Of a stretch of DNA of 45,310 bases, positions 14,940 through 22,437 are shown one piece after another. This stretch comes from AC-32 sp036265535. GTDB lineage: Bacteria > Actinomycetota > Thermoleophilia > Gaiellales > Gaiellaceae. How positions within the stretch are numbered: the stretch's first letter is position 1; the number at the start of each line of letters is the position of its first letter. Position numbers and translations under genes: made by a program. The notes beneath the pieces were generated by a model. The model saw only the letters and a program-made list of their open reading frames with translations. It was not told the DNA's origin and made no database searches. The DNA lies in contig DATAOV010000079.1 of the NCBI GenBank assembly GCA_036265535.1, forward strand, positions 1-45,310, given 5' to 3'.

Positions 14940-16037
14940 CTGCGCCTCTTGCTCGTGGATGACGACGACGGACTTCGTGCACTTCTGCGCACGACGTTCG
15001 AAGCCGTGGACGTCGAGGTCGACGAGGCCTCGAGTGCAGCGACGGCCCGGGAGCGCATCGGGGCCGCCCGTCCGGACGCGATCGTGCTCGATGTCAGCAT
15101 GCCCGGCCTGGACGGGGCCGCCTTCTGCGCGCAGCTGAAGACGTCGCGCGCGACCCGTGACATCCCGGTCGTGCTCCTGACGGGTTCGGAGATGGCGGAC
15201 GAGGCGACGGCGGCCGAAGTTGGCGCGGACGCGTTCATGCTCAAGCCGTTCAGCCCGCTGGAGCTGCTCGCGATCGTCGAGCGGGTTGCCGGCGGGCTCC
15301 ACGCGACGCCCTTCCGCGCGAGCGGCAAGCGGCAGACCGACGAGCAGCTGCTGCTGTACGCCCGCGACCTGCGCCACCTGCTCGAGGTCGAGCGCGGGCA
15401 GAGACGCCTGCTCCAGGATGCCTACCACGAGACCGTGACCGCTCTCGCAAGCGCGCTCGAGTCGAAGGACACCGGAACGGGCGAGCACTCGCAGCGCGTC
15501 CACCGCTACGCAGTCGAGCTCGCGCAGGAGGTGGCGCCGGAGCTCGTCGAGGACGAGAGCGTCGAGTACGGATTCATGCTCCACGACGTTGGCAAGATCG
15601 GGATTCCCGACTACATCCTCCAGAAGCCGGGACCGCTCACGAGCACCGAGCGCCGGCTGATGCAGACTCACACCGTGCTCGGCGAGCAGCTCCTGCGCGG
15701 CGTCACCTTCCTGCAGGAGAGGGGGCTCGAGATCGTCCGCTCCCACCACGAGCGCTGGGACGGCCGGGGCTATCCCGACCGACGCGCCGGCGACGAGATC
15801 CCGGTCGCGGCGCGGATCTTTGCGGTCGCCGACGCGCTCGACGCGATGACGAGCGACCGCCCGTACCGCCCTGCGCTGACGTGGGCGGCGGCGACGCGCG
15901 AGATCGAGGCTGAGTCGGGCGCGCAGTTCGACCCGGAGGTCGTAGAAGCGTTCCGCGGACGGGACCGCGGTCTACGTGTGATCCGCCGGATGCTGACGGC
16001 CGGGCAGCCTCTGCCGACCGCCCTCTCCGTGAACTAG
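14940..16037 (+). CDS. Response regulator with HD-GYP domain (predicted c-di-GMP phosphodiesterase)
   Basis: 365 residues if translation starts at the CTG at 14940. A receiver domain (1-115) has acidic cluster DDDD at 7-10, phosphoacceptor D51 in VLDVSMPG and K102. A helical linker leads to a complete HD-GYP domain: ESKDTGTGEHSQRV, the HD pair H215-D216 in MLHDVGKIGIPD, HHERWDGRGYP at 269-279, and DALDAMTSDRPYR. All hallmark metal and GYP residues are present, so hydrolysis of c-di-GMP is likely. The CTG gives the canonical receiver N terminus (M)RLLLVDDDDG; the next candidate, TTG at 14949, would trim the first strand and sit 18 bases from the ribosome-binding site. Confidence 0.92.
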   Translation: MRLLLVDDDDGLRALLRTTFEAVDVEVDEASSAATARERIGAARPDAIVLDVSMPGLDGAAFCAQLKTSRATRDIPVVLLTGSEMADEATAAEVGADAFMLKPFSPLELLAIVERVAGGLHATPFRASGKRQTDEQLLLYARDLRHLLEVERGQRRLLQDAYHETVTALASALESKDTGTGEHSQRVHRYAVELAQEVAPELVEDESVEYGFMLHDVGKIGIPDYILQKPGPLTSTERRLMQTHTVLGEQLLRGVTFLQERGLEIVRSHHERWDGRGYPDRRAGDEIPVAARIFAVADALDAMTSDRPYRPALTWAAATREIEAESGAQFDPEVVEAFRGRDRGLRVIRRMLTAGQPLPTALSVN

Positions 16038-16058
16038 GGGGGCTCCGAGACCTCCTAG
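16034..16058. terminator. Palindromic hairpin joining two convergent stop codons
   Basis: CTAGGGGG and CCTCCTAG pair (8 bp with one G-U) across a nine-base loop. Both the HD-GYP stop and the lipoprotein stop lie in the stem. No T tract follows on either strand. Confidence 0.45.
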
Positions 16059-16474
16059 ATCGCGGGCCCGCCCTCGGACGACCCGGTCTGGTGCCAGAGG
16101 ACGATCTTGCCCTTGACCACCTTGAAGACCGCGGTGGCGCGCTCGCCCGGACCGTCGCACCGGCTGTGACGGCGGTCGCCGAGCTCGAAGGTCGCGGTCG
16201 CGGTCTGGCCCTCGCTCTCGATCGAGACGATGCGTCCGGCGCAGGGAAGCCCGGCGTTCCAGTGGACGGCTTCGGTGTGCGTGCGCAGCGTCAGAACCTG
16301 CCCCGGCTGAACGACCTCGGCGCCGGGGGCGAAGAGGTCGGCGGCCCGTTCGTTGTCGTCGGTGTTCAGCGCCTGGCTCCAGGCGCGGACGACGCTCTCG
16401 GTCGAAGGCGGGCTCGATCCGCAGGCGGGGAGCAGAACCATCGCAGCGGCCAGGCACACCAGCGAGGGCTTCAT
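16055..16474 (-). CDS. Small lipoprotein with a SnoaL/NTF2-like domain
   Basis: 139 residues. A lipoprotein signal peptide (MKPSLVCLAAAMVLLPAC, lipobox LPAC with the modified Cys at 18) precedes a domain of about 115 residues starting STESVVRAWSQALNTDDNERAADLFAPGAEV and containing alternating strands (TATATFEL, ATAVFKVVKGKIVLWHQ). This is the usual layout of an NTF2-like or SnoaL-like ligand-binding or dimerisation fold. The ligand is unknown. ATG at 16474 overlaps the stop of the truncated Rieske gene by four bases. Confidence 0.75.
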   Translation of the reverse strand: MKPSLVCLAAAMVLLPACGSSPPSTESVVRAWSQALNTDDNERAADLFAPGAEVVQPGQVLTLRTHTEAVHWNAGLPCAGRIVSIESEGQTATATFELGDRRHSRCDGPGERATAVFKVVKGKIVLWHQTGSSEGGPAI

Positions 16475-16722
16475 ACGAGCGCCTCCCGGACGAGCCCCTG
16501 GAAGTGCGCGACGTGCAGCTCGCGGTCGCGGACGACGATCACGGGCACGTCGCTCACCCGGCACGTGAAGAAGTCGCCCGGAGACGAGACATGCTCGGCC
16601 GGGCCGGCGTACTGCCAGGCACGGCGGAAGATCCGCTCCTGCTCTCGCCGCAGCAGCTCGGGCTCGGAGTACCAGCTCCACGGCAGCGTCTCCTGCGCGG
16701 TTCGGGAGGGCAAACCGGGCAC
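16471..16722 (-). pseudogene. Truncated N-terminal piece of a Rieske ring-hydroxylating oxygenase alpha subunit
   Basis: 83 residues matching the start of aromatic-ring-hydroxylating dioxygenase alpha subunits: WYSEPELLRREQERIFRRAW, QYAGPAEHVSSPGDFF and VPVIVVRDRELHVAHF. In intact members the last segment runs into the Rieske cluster (C-x-H...C-x2-H); here the ORF reads FQGLVREALV and stops, with no cluster and no catalytic domain. No catalytic domain is found downstream, where a lipoprotein gene begins with a 4-nt overlap. It is probably a decayed remnant, although the tidy overlap leaves open that the short protein is made. Confidence 0.6.
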
Positions 16723-16752
16723 GACGATACAGGCTCGACTAGTGCAAAACGG

Positions 16753-16935
16753 TCAGCTTCGGCCGTACCGCCGCAGCACGTCGATCGACGGATACTCCTC
16801 GCCGAGGTGCCTCGAGGGGTCGACCACCTCGATGTGGCGCTCGACCTCGGTGCTGTGTTCGCTCTCCGGGTAGAAGGCCTCCCGCGAGCGTCGCCGTGTG
16901 ACCCAGGCCCAGGGGCGTCTCGTCCACGATGACAT
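16753..16935 (-). CDS. Possible small protein, unknown
   Basis: 60 codons starting ATG at 16935. The second half (EAFYPESEHSTEVERHIEVVDPSRHLGEEYPSIDVLRRYG; described in pieces: acidic, hydrophilic, ending LRRYGRS) looks protein-like, while the N terminus is Trp/Arg-rich and looks out of frame. It may be the end of a decayed gene linked to the truncated oxygenase 30 bases downstream. It lies divergent to the acyl-CoA dehydrogenase. Support is weak. Confidence 0.28.
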   Translation of the reverse strand: MSSWTRRPWAWVTRRRSREAFYPESEHSTEVERHIEVVDPSRHLGEEYPSIDVLRRYGRS

Positions 16936-16964
16936 AGGTCAAAGGGTACTCCGCGAACGGGCCG

Positions 16965-16970
16965 TATACT
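16965..16970 (+). promoter_or_regulatory. Candidate -10 element of the acyl-CoA dehydrogenase gene
   Basis: TATACT, nine bases before the ATG at 16980. No Shine-Dalgarno fits in that interval, which suggests a leaderless or nearly leaderless transcript. Confidence 0.45.
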
Positions 16971-16979
16971 CGCCGCCCG

Positions 16980-18149
16980 ATGGAGTTCTCGCTCAGCGAC
17001 GACCAGCGGGAGATCCAGTCGCTGGCGCGGGAGTTCGCGCGGGCGGAGATCGAGCCGAGCGCGGCGAACTGGGACCGGGAGCACGGCTTCCCGCCTGAGC
17101 TGATCGGCAAGCTCGCCGAGCTCGGACTGATGGGCGTCTGCATCCCGGAGGAGTACGGCGGCGCAGGGGCGGATTTCCTCTCGTACATCCTCGTCCTGGA
17201 GGAGCTCTCGAAGGCGGACGCAGGCGTGGGCGTGACGGTCGCCGTGCACACGAGCGCGGTCACGTTGCCGATCCTCACCTTCGGCACCGATGAGCAACGC
17301 AGCCGCTTCGCGCCGCCCCTCGCGCGCGGGGAGAGCGTCGGAGCATTCGCCCTGACCGAGCCGGAGGCGGGCTCCGATGCGGGCTCGCTCAGGACTGCCG
17401 CCGTTTCCTCGGGCGACGGCTGGTCGATCTCCGGCACGAAGCAGTGGATCACGAACGGCAGCTTCGCGGGCACCGTCTTGCTCTTCGCGCGAACCGATCC
17501 CGAGACCCCTGGCGCGAAAGGCGTCTCCGCGTTCATCCTCGACGGAGACCACGTGCGCGTGACGCGCGAGGAGGAGAAGCTCGGTCTCAACTCCTCTTCG
17601 ACCTCCGACCTCTCGATCGAGGGAGCGGAGGTCGGTCGAGACCGCCTCCTGCACGAAGAGGGCAAAGGTTTCGCGGTGGCGATGGCAACCCTCGACGGTG
17701 GGCGCATCGGGATCGCGGCACAGGCGCTCGGCATCGCCCAGGCGGCCTACGACGTGGCCCGCGCTTACGCCCTCGAGCGCCGCCAGTTCGGACAGCGGAT
17801 CTCGGACTTCCAGGCGATCCAGTGGAAGCTGGCTGACATGGCGACCGAGCTCGACGCGGCCCGCCTCCTCGTCTACCGCGCCGCCTGGCTGAAGCAAGAG
17901 GGCCGACCCCATACGGAGGAGGGCGCCAAGGCGAAGCTGTTCGCCTCCGAGATGGCCCGGCGGCAGACGGCCGAGGCGATCCAGGTGCTCGGCGGCTACG
18001 GCTACACCAAGGAGTTTCCGGTCGAGCGCTACTACCGCGACGCGAAGATCACCGAGATCTACGAGGGCACGAGCGAGATCCAGCGGCTCGTGATCGCCCG
18101 CTCGATCCTCGGCCTCCGCGAGCGCGAGCTGGCCCGGGAAGACCGGTGA
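16980..18149 (+). CDS. Acyl-CoA dehydrogenase
   Basis: 389 residues, normal length. The N-terminal helical domain begins MEFSLSDDQREIQSLAREFA. The middle flavin-contact segments are GAFALTEPEAGSD and ITNGSFAGTVLLFAR. The C-terminal helical domain includes ALERRQFGQRISDFQAIQWKLADM, QVLGGYGYTKEFPVERYYRDAKI and IYEGTSEIQRLVIAR, where the Glu of YEGTSE is the catalytic base position in short-chain and butyryl-CoA type enzymes. It introduces the alpha-beta double bond and passes electrons to ETF, encoded at 30-32 kb. Its stop overlaps the adenosyltransferase start by four bases. Confidence 0.96.
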   Translation: MEFSLSDDQREIQSLAREFARAEIEPSAANWDREHGFPPELIGKLAELGLMGVCIPEEYGGAGADFLSYILVLEELSKADAGVGVTVAVHTSAVTLPILTFGTDEQRSRFAPPLARGESVGAFALTEPEAGSDAGSLRTAAVSSGDGWSISGTKQWITNGSFAGTVLLFARTDPETPGAKGVSAFILDGDHVRVTREEEKLGLNSSSTSDLSIEGAEVGRDRLLHEEGKGFAVAMATLDGGRIGIAAQALGIAQAAYDVARAYALERRQFGQRISDFQAIQWKLADMATELDAARLLVYRAAWLKQEGRPHTEEGAKAKLFASEMARRQTAEAIQVLGGYGYTKEFPVERYYRDAKITEIYEGTSEIQRLVIARSILGLRERELAREDR

Positions 18150-18736
18150 GCCCGCGGCGGCGAGACGAGCCCGTACGTCTCACCAAGATCTACACGCGTG
18201 GGGGAGACCGCGGCGAGACCAGCCTCGGGGACGGCTCGCGGGTCTCGAAGCTGGATCCGCGCGTGGCCGCGTACGGCGCCGTCGACGAGCTGAACTCGCA
18301 GCTCGGGCTCGTGCTCGCGCTCGAGGATCTCGACGATGAGCTGGGGGGGCCGCTCCGCCGGATCCAGAACGACCTCTTCGATGTCGGCGCCGACCTCTCG
18401 GTTCCCCTCGCCGGAGGCGACGATCGACTACGCGTCTCGCAGGATCAGATCGCCGAGCTCGAAGGCCTGTGCGACCGCTTCAACGAGCAACTGCCGGACC
18501 TGAGGAGCTTCGTGCTCCCAGGCGGGACGGAAGCCGCCGCGAGGCTGCATGTCGCCCGGGCGGTCTGTCGCCGGGCGGAGCTCGTGGCGCACGAGACCGC
18601 GGCCGCGACGCCGATCGACCCGCTCGTGCCGGTCTACCTGAACCGGCTCTCGGACCTACTCTTCATCCTGGCGCGCGCCGCGAACGCGGGCCGGGACGAG
18701 CAGCTCTGGAAGCCGGGCGGGCCGGAGGCCGGCTAG
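18146..18736 (+). CDS. Cob(I)alamin adenosyltransferase, PduO type
   Basis: 196 residues. The ATP-binding N-terminal motif is KIYTRGGDRGETSLGDGSRVSK, followed by VAAYGAVDELNSQLGL, QNDLFDVGADLSVP and, near the C terminus, RAVCRRAELVAHE and YLNRLSDLLFILARAAN. All are standard for PduO-type enzymes, which make adenosylcobalamin from cob(I)alamin and ATP. The product is the cofactor of the acyl-CoA mutase encoded at 24-28 kb. GTG at 18146 overlaps the acyl-CoA dehydrogenase stop. Its own stop shares CTAG with the convergent gene. Confidence 0.95.
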   Translation: MSPRRRDEPVRLTKIYTRGGDRGETSLGDGSRVSKLDPRVAAYGAVDELNSQLGLVLALEDLDDELGGPLRRIQNDLFDVGADLSVPLAGGDDRLRVSQDQIAELEGLCDRFNEQLPDLRSFVLPGGTEAAARLHVARAVCRRAELVAHETAAATPIDPLVPVYLNRLSDLLFILARAANAGRDEQLWKPGGPEAG

Positions 18737-19335
18737 GCCGATCCGGCGTCTGCGTCGACCGGAACAACCCTCCCGGTCAACACCAGGGCTCGGGCCGTCT
18801 CGCTCGCCGGCGCAAAGACTTCCACCTGGTAGTCCGCATCCGGGTAACCGAAGTAGACGCTAGTCGGCTTCCTCCAATCGAAGACGGCGAGGCCGTGGTG
18901 AGTGAGGCGCATCGAGATAGTCCCCTGCCCAGTCCTCGCCTGCTTCAGCGCGGCGAAGGACTGCGGCCCGGCATAGGTGCCGACCGTCAAGAAGTCGGGC
19001 CGTGGGTCACCGGGCTCGACTCCCCTGGGGAGGTACCGAACGAAGATCTTGCCCCCGCTGGCGCGCGTCAACTCGAGGGAAGAGCCCGCCTTCGGGCCGG
19101 CCCAGTAGAGCGGCCGGCCGAGCGTGTTGGCGAACTCTTCCAGTTGCGCCCGAGATACGAGCTTCGGGCCGGCGTTCACCGCCGGGAGGGCGGCCGTGCC
19201 ACCCTCGCTTCGCATGACGAGCCAGGCCACCGCGACCGCGACCGCAGCCAGAGCGACGGCGAGCGCGGCGACTCGAAGGTGCCCCTGTCGGGCGCGCCGG
19301 GAGTGGAGGGTGGTGTCCGCCAGGTGCTCGGTCAC
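18733..19335 (-). CDS. Single-pass membrane protein of unknown function
   Basis: 200 residues. One membrane helix (LRVAALAVALAAVAVAVAWLVM) near the N terminus is followed by an extracytoplasmic domain of about 150 residues: KLVSRAQLEEFANTLGRPLYW, GGKIFVRYLPRG, then FLTVGTYAG and SVYFGYPDADYQVEVFAP. I do not recognise the family. GTG at 19335 is preferred because it lies five bases after the collagen-like gene stop on the same strand; the longer start at 19365 would overlap that gene. Probably cotranscribed with the collagen-like protein. Confidence 0.72.
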   Translation of the reverse strand: MTEHLADTTLHSRRARQGHLRVAALAVALAAVAVAVAWLVMRSEGGTAALPAVNAGPKLVSRAQLEEFANTLGRPLYWAGPKAGSSLELTRASGGKIFVRYLPRGVEPGDPRPDFLTVGTYAGPQSFAALKQARTGQGTISMRLTHHGLAVFDWRKPTSVYFGYPDADYQVEVFAPASETARALVLTGRVVPVDADAGSA

Positions 19336-19340
19336 GATCG

Positions 19341-21635
19341 CTACGGGGTGTTGAGGGCGCCCCACGAGCCGGCCTTGACCGTGACGGTGTTGCCGTTGAT
19401 CTCGGAGCGGAAGCGCGGAGTGAGCGTGCCGCTGGTGGCTCCGGTCGAGATCACGCCGTAGATCCGGGCGACGTAGGTCGTGCCGGTCGCCTGGACAGCC
19501 GTGCCGAGGACGGTGTCGTCGTAGGCGGTGCCCCAGCCGGAGAACATCGCGGCGGTGCCGTCTGCGGCGATCGGAATGGTCGCCGTGTAGCTGACGAAGT
19601 TCGGCGATGCCGGCCCGGTGAGGGCGAGGCCAATTCCCGTGGCAGCCGCGCTGGACTGGAAGAGGATGAAGTAGTCGAAGGAGTAGGTCGTGTTCGCGGC
19701 TACCGCGAGACCGAGGCCCGTCGCGGAGCCGAGAGACGTCAGGGTGGTCGTGTCGTCGGCGTTCGTCTTGCGAACCGTGGTCGGCCCCGGGCCCTGCGCG
19801 CCCGTCGTCCCCTTGGCGCCGGTTGCTCCCTTCGACCCCGTCGCGCCCTTGGCGCCTGTGACGCCCTTGGCACCCTGGGAGCCCGTCGCGCCCTTGGCGC
19901 CGGCGGGTCCTTGCGAGCCGGTAGCGCCCTTCGCACCCGTGGCGCCGACCGGGCCCTGCGCTCCGGCGGGACCCTGCGCGCCTGCAGGTCCCTGGCTGCC
20001 CGTGGCTCCCTTGACACCGGTGGTTCCCTGCGAACCGGTGGCGCCCATGGACCCCGTCGCGCCCTTCTGGCCGGTCGCGCCCTGGGCTCCCGTCGGGCCC
20101 TGCGGGCCGACCGGTCCCTGAGCACCCGCCGGGCCCTGGGCACCTGCAGTGCCCTGCGCGCCGGTGGCGCCCTGAGAGCCGGTCGCACCCTTCGCGCCTT
20201 GAGAGCCTGTGGCGCCCTTTGCGCCGGTTGCACCCTTGACGCCCTGCGCGCCGGTCGGGCCATTGGCACCCGTCGATCCCTTGGCACCCGTTGCTCCCTG
20301 AGCGCCTACCGAGCCTTGTGCGCCGGTGGCGCCCTTGGCGCCCTGAGCTCCGGTCGTGCCCTTCGCGCCGCTCGCTCCCTGTGCGCCCTGGGCTCCCGTC
20401 GGGCCCTGCGGGCCGACCGGTCCCTGAGCGCCGGCCGGGCCCTGGGCACCCGCAGCGCCCTGTGCGCCGGTAGCGCCCTTGGCGCCGGTCGCCCCCTGGG
20501 CGCCTGCCGAGCCTTGCGCGCCCGTTGCGCCCTGCGAGCCCGTCGCACCCTTCGCGCCCTGCGATCCTGTGGCGCCCTTTGTGCCGGTTGCGCCCTTGGC
20601 GCCGGTGACGCCCTGCGATCCGGCCGCTCCCTGAGCGCCCGTCGAGCCCACGGGACCTTGTGCACCGGTCGCGCCCTTGGCTCCCTGAGATCCCGTCGCG
20701 CCCTTCGCCCCCTGTGCGCCCTGAGCTCCGGTTGGTCCCTGCGGGCCGGCCGGCCCCTGAGCACCCGCTGGACCCTGCGCGCCTGCAGCGCCCTGAGCGC
20801 CCGTCGCTCCTTGGGCGCCCGCAGTGCCTTGAGAACCGGTCGTTCCCTTGGCTCCCTGAGCCCCCGTCGCGCCCTTGGCGCCCTGTGATCCTGCCGCTCC
20901 CTGTGCGCCGGTTGCTCCCTTCGGGCCGGCAGCTCCCTGCGCGCCGGTGGTTCCCTGCGGTCCTGCCGGCCCGGTCGGCCCCTGCGGCCCTGCCGGGCCT
21001 TGGGCTCCGGGGATGCCCTGGCTACCGGTCGCGCCCTTTGCACCCTGGGCTCCGGCTGAACCCTGCGGACCGGCGGGGCCGGTCGGGCCCTGAGGTCCGG
21101 TGTCGCCGCGTGCAGCCGCCGTCCCCGGCATGCCCTGGGCTCCGGTGGCGCCCTGTCGGCCGGCCTGGCCAGTGGGTCCCATGAGACCGGTCGAGCCGCG
21201 TGAGCCTGAGAATCCGTTCGCCCCGGCCGGACCCGCCGGCCCGGTAGCGCCGCGCGGCCCCCGCCGGCCCGCCGAGTACTCGCTCCGGTTGCGAGCTCCG
21301 TCGTTCGCCGGCGCCGCCTTGCTCGTCGACTTGACGGTGTAGTGAGCAGATGTGTGAGATCTAAGAGAGCTCTTCGCCGAGAAGCCGGGCCGGCCGGCCG
21401 CGCCGTTGGCCCCCGCGTGTCCGGCGGCGCCTTTTGCTTCCGGCGTCTTGAGCACGACCGACGAGAAGGGCGCCGAGGCGGAGCGCCCATGCCGGTCGTT
21501 GCCGGACAGCGTCCCCGGAACGAGTGTCGCCGCCGCAGCCGCGGTAGCCGCGAGCGCCGCCACGAAGAGCAGGCGTGGGCCGAGTGCTTTGAGCTGCGCC
21601 GCGAATCGCCGCAGGAGAGAATGCAATGCCGCCAC
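19341..21635 (-). CDS. Collagen-like surface protein with a long Gly-X-Y domain
   Basis: 764 residues from GTG at 21635. A membrane or signal helix (LLFVAALAATAAAAATLVPG, about 25-44) is followed by a basic linker, then about 160 Gly-X-Y triplets (roughly residues 122-615) rich in GATGAQG, GAKGATG and GPTGPAG, with many charged and polar triplets and no hydroxylation needed. The C-terminal domain of about 150 residues (from about 616: TTVRKTNADDTTTLTSLGSATGLGLAV ... ending VKAGSWGALNTP, described in part) looks like a beta-rich trimerisation head. Bacterial collagen-like proteins form triple-helical stalks. The upstream start at 21824 is rejected because it crosses the divergent regulator. 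Confidence 0.85.
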   Translation of the reverse strand: MAALHSLLRRFAAQLKALGPRLLFVAALAATAAAAATLVPGTLSGNDRHGRSASAPFSSVVLKTPEAKGAAGHAGANGAAGRPGFSAKSSLRSHTSAHYTVKSTSKAAPANDGARNRSEYSAGRRGPRGATGPAGPAGANGFSGSRGSTGLMGPTGQAGRQGATGAQGMPGTAAARGDTGPQGPTGPAGPQGSAGAQGAKGATGSQGIPGAQGPAGPQGPTGPAGPQGTTGAQGAAGPKGATGAQGAAGSQGAKGATGAQGAKGTTGSQGTAGAQGATGAQGAAGAQGPAGAQGPAGPQGPTGAQGAQGAKGATGSQGAKGATGAQGPVGSTGAQGAAGSQGVTGAKGATGTKGATGSQGAKGATGSQGATGAQGSAGAQGATGAKGATGAQGAAGAQGPAGAQGPVGPQGPTGAQGAQGASGAKGTTGAQGAKGATGAQGSVGAQGATGAKGSTGANGPTGAQGVKGATGAKGATGSQGAKGATGSQGATGAQGTAGAQGPAGAQGPVGPQGPTGAQGATGQKGATGSMGATGSQGTTGVKGATGSQGPAGAQGPAGAQGPVGATGAKGATGSQGPAGAKGATGSQGAKGVTGAKGATGSKGATGAKGTTGAQGPGPTTVRKTNADDTTTLTSLGSATGLGLAVAANTTYSFDYFILFQSSAAATGIGLALTGPASPNFVSYTATIPIAADGTAAMFSGWGTAYDDTVLGTAVQATGTTYVARIYGVISTGATSGTLTPRFRSEINGNTVTVKAGSWGALNTP
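19790..21270 (-). repeat. Degenerate nine-base Gly-X-Y coding repeat
   Basis: About 1.48 kb of low-complexity sequence built from nine-base units and longer recurring modules such as GAQGPAGAQGPVGPQGPTGAQG, which appears several times with small changes. Such DNA is prone to recombination and to assembly collapse, so triplet number may vary between strains or assemblies. Confidence 0.95.
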
Positions 21636-21730
21636 GATGGCGGTGTCGGCGGCCAGGGCTGGAATTGGGGAGGGTTGCGGTATGAAAAGCGTATGAGCAC
21701 GCCGAAGATCCCTGGAGTGGGGGACGCGCC

Positions 21731-22420
21731 ATGACCTCGATCCTCGTCGTCGACGACGACGACGACATCCGCGCTCTCGTCGGCGAGTTGCTCGAGCGTG
21801 CGGGACACGGGGTGATTGCCGCACCGGACGGCGAATCCGCGCTCAAGCTCTTCTACTCGCAGCAACCGGATCTCGTGGTGCTCGACGTCTCGATGCCGGG
21901 CCTCGACGGCTGGGAGGTGCTGAACCGGATCCGGGAGCTAAGCGACGTGCCCGTATTGATGCTCACCGCGCGCGCGGAGGAGCTCGAGAAGGTGCGCGGC
22001 CTGCGCGCGGGCGCGGACGACTACGTGACGAAGCCCTTCGGTCGGCAGGAGTTTCTGGCGCGCGTGGACGCAGGCCTGCGCCGCCCCCGGAGCGCGCCGC
22101 AGGCGCAGGAGACCTACGCCGACGACTTCCTGGCGGTCGACTTCGCCCAGCGCAAGGTCACCGCAGGCGGGGTCGAGCTGGCGCTGACGCCGCTCGAGTT
22201 CCGCCTGCTCGGGGCGTTCGTCCGGAACCGGAACCAGGTGCTCTCCCACGACCAGCTGCTCGAGCTCGCCTGGGGCGACGCCCGCTCGGCCGACCGTGAC
22301 CAGGTGAAGCTCTACGTTGGCTACCTCCGCCGCAAGCTCGGAACCGGGCCTGGAGACGAGTCGCCGATCGAAACCGTCCGCGGCTTCGGCTACCGCTACC
22401 GGCCGCTCGCCTCGGCCTGA
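21731..22420 (+). CDS. OmpR/PhoB-family response regulator
   Basis: 229 residues. The receiver domain has the acidic cluster in VVDDDDDIR, phosphoacceptor D52 in VVLDVSMPGLDG, the switch Thr in LMLTAR and K101 in YVTKPFG. The C-terminal winged helix (from about 135) includes LALTPLEFRLLGAFVRNRNQVLSHDQLLELAW, DQVKLYVGYLRRKL and the final IETVRGFGYRY. It is a transcription factor. It is divergent from the collagen-like gene with 95 bases between starts, making that gene a plausible target. The likely cognate kinase is convergent and immediately downstream. Confidence 0.95.
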   Translation: MTSILVVDDDDDIRALVGELLERAGHGVIAAPDGESALKLFYSQQPDLVVLDVSMPGLDGWEVLNRIRELSDVPVLMLTARAEELEKVRGLRAGADDYVTKPFGRQEFLARVDAGLRRPRSAPQAQETYADDFLAVDFAQRKVTAGGVELALTPLEFRLLGAFVRNRNQVLSHDQLLELAWGDARSADRDQVKLYVGYLRRKLGTGPGDESPIETVRGFGYRYRPLASA

Positions 22421-22437
22421 GTCGTCGGCTCAGGCCG
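22413..22437. terminator. Perfect 9-bp palindromic hairpin holding both convergent stop codons
   Basis: CGGCCTGAG, loop TCGTCGG, CTCAGGCCG. The TGA of the regulator and the TGA of the kinase each lie in one arm. It is likely a bidirectional transcript end, although no T tract follows. Confidence 0.55.

Noticed and set aside
16739..17734. Minus-strand ORF of 331 codons opposite acyl-CoA dehydrogenase
   Set aside because: It is antisense to a clear acyl-CoA dehydrogenase and Ser/Ala-rich. Only the part outside that gene was considered, as a weak 60-codon ORF.
19790..21270. Possible CRISPR-like periodic array
   Set aside because: The period is nine bases and in frame with Gly-X-Y triplets; there are no conserved direct repeats with unique spacers and no cas genes.
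19690..21734. Plus-strand ORFs with regular Pro-Val-Ala or Ala-Leu-Arg repeats
   Set aside because: They are the antisense reading of the Gly-X-Y repeat on the minus strand; the minus strand has the signal helix, linker and C-terminal domain of a real protein.
21636..21824. Longer N terminus of the collagen-like protein
   Set aside because: It would overlap the divergent response regulator and adds an Arg-rich stretch before the signal helix; GTG 21635 is the simplest start.
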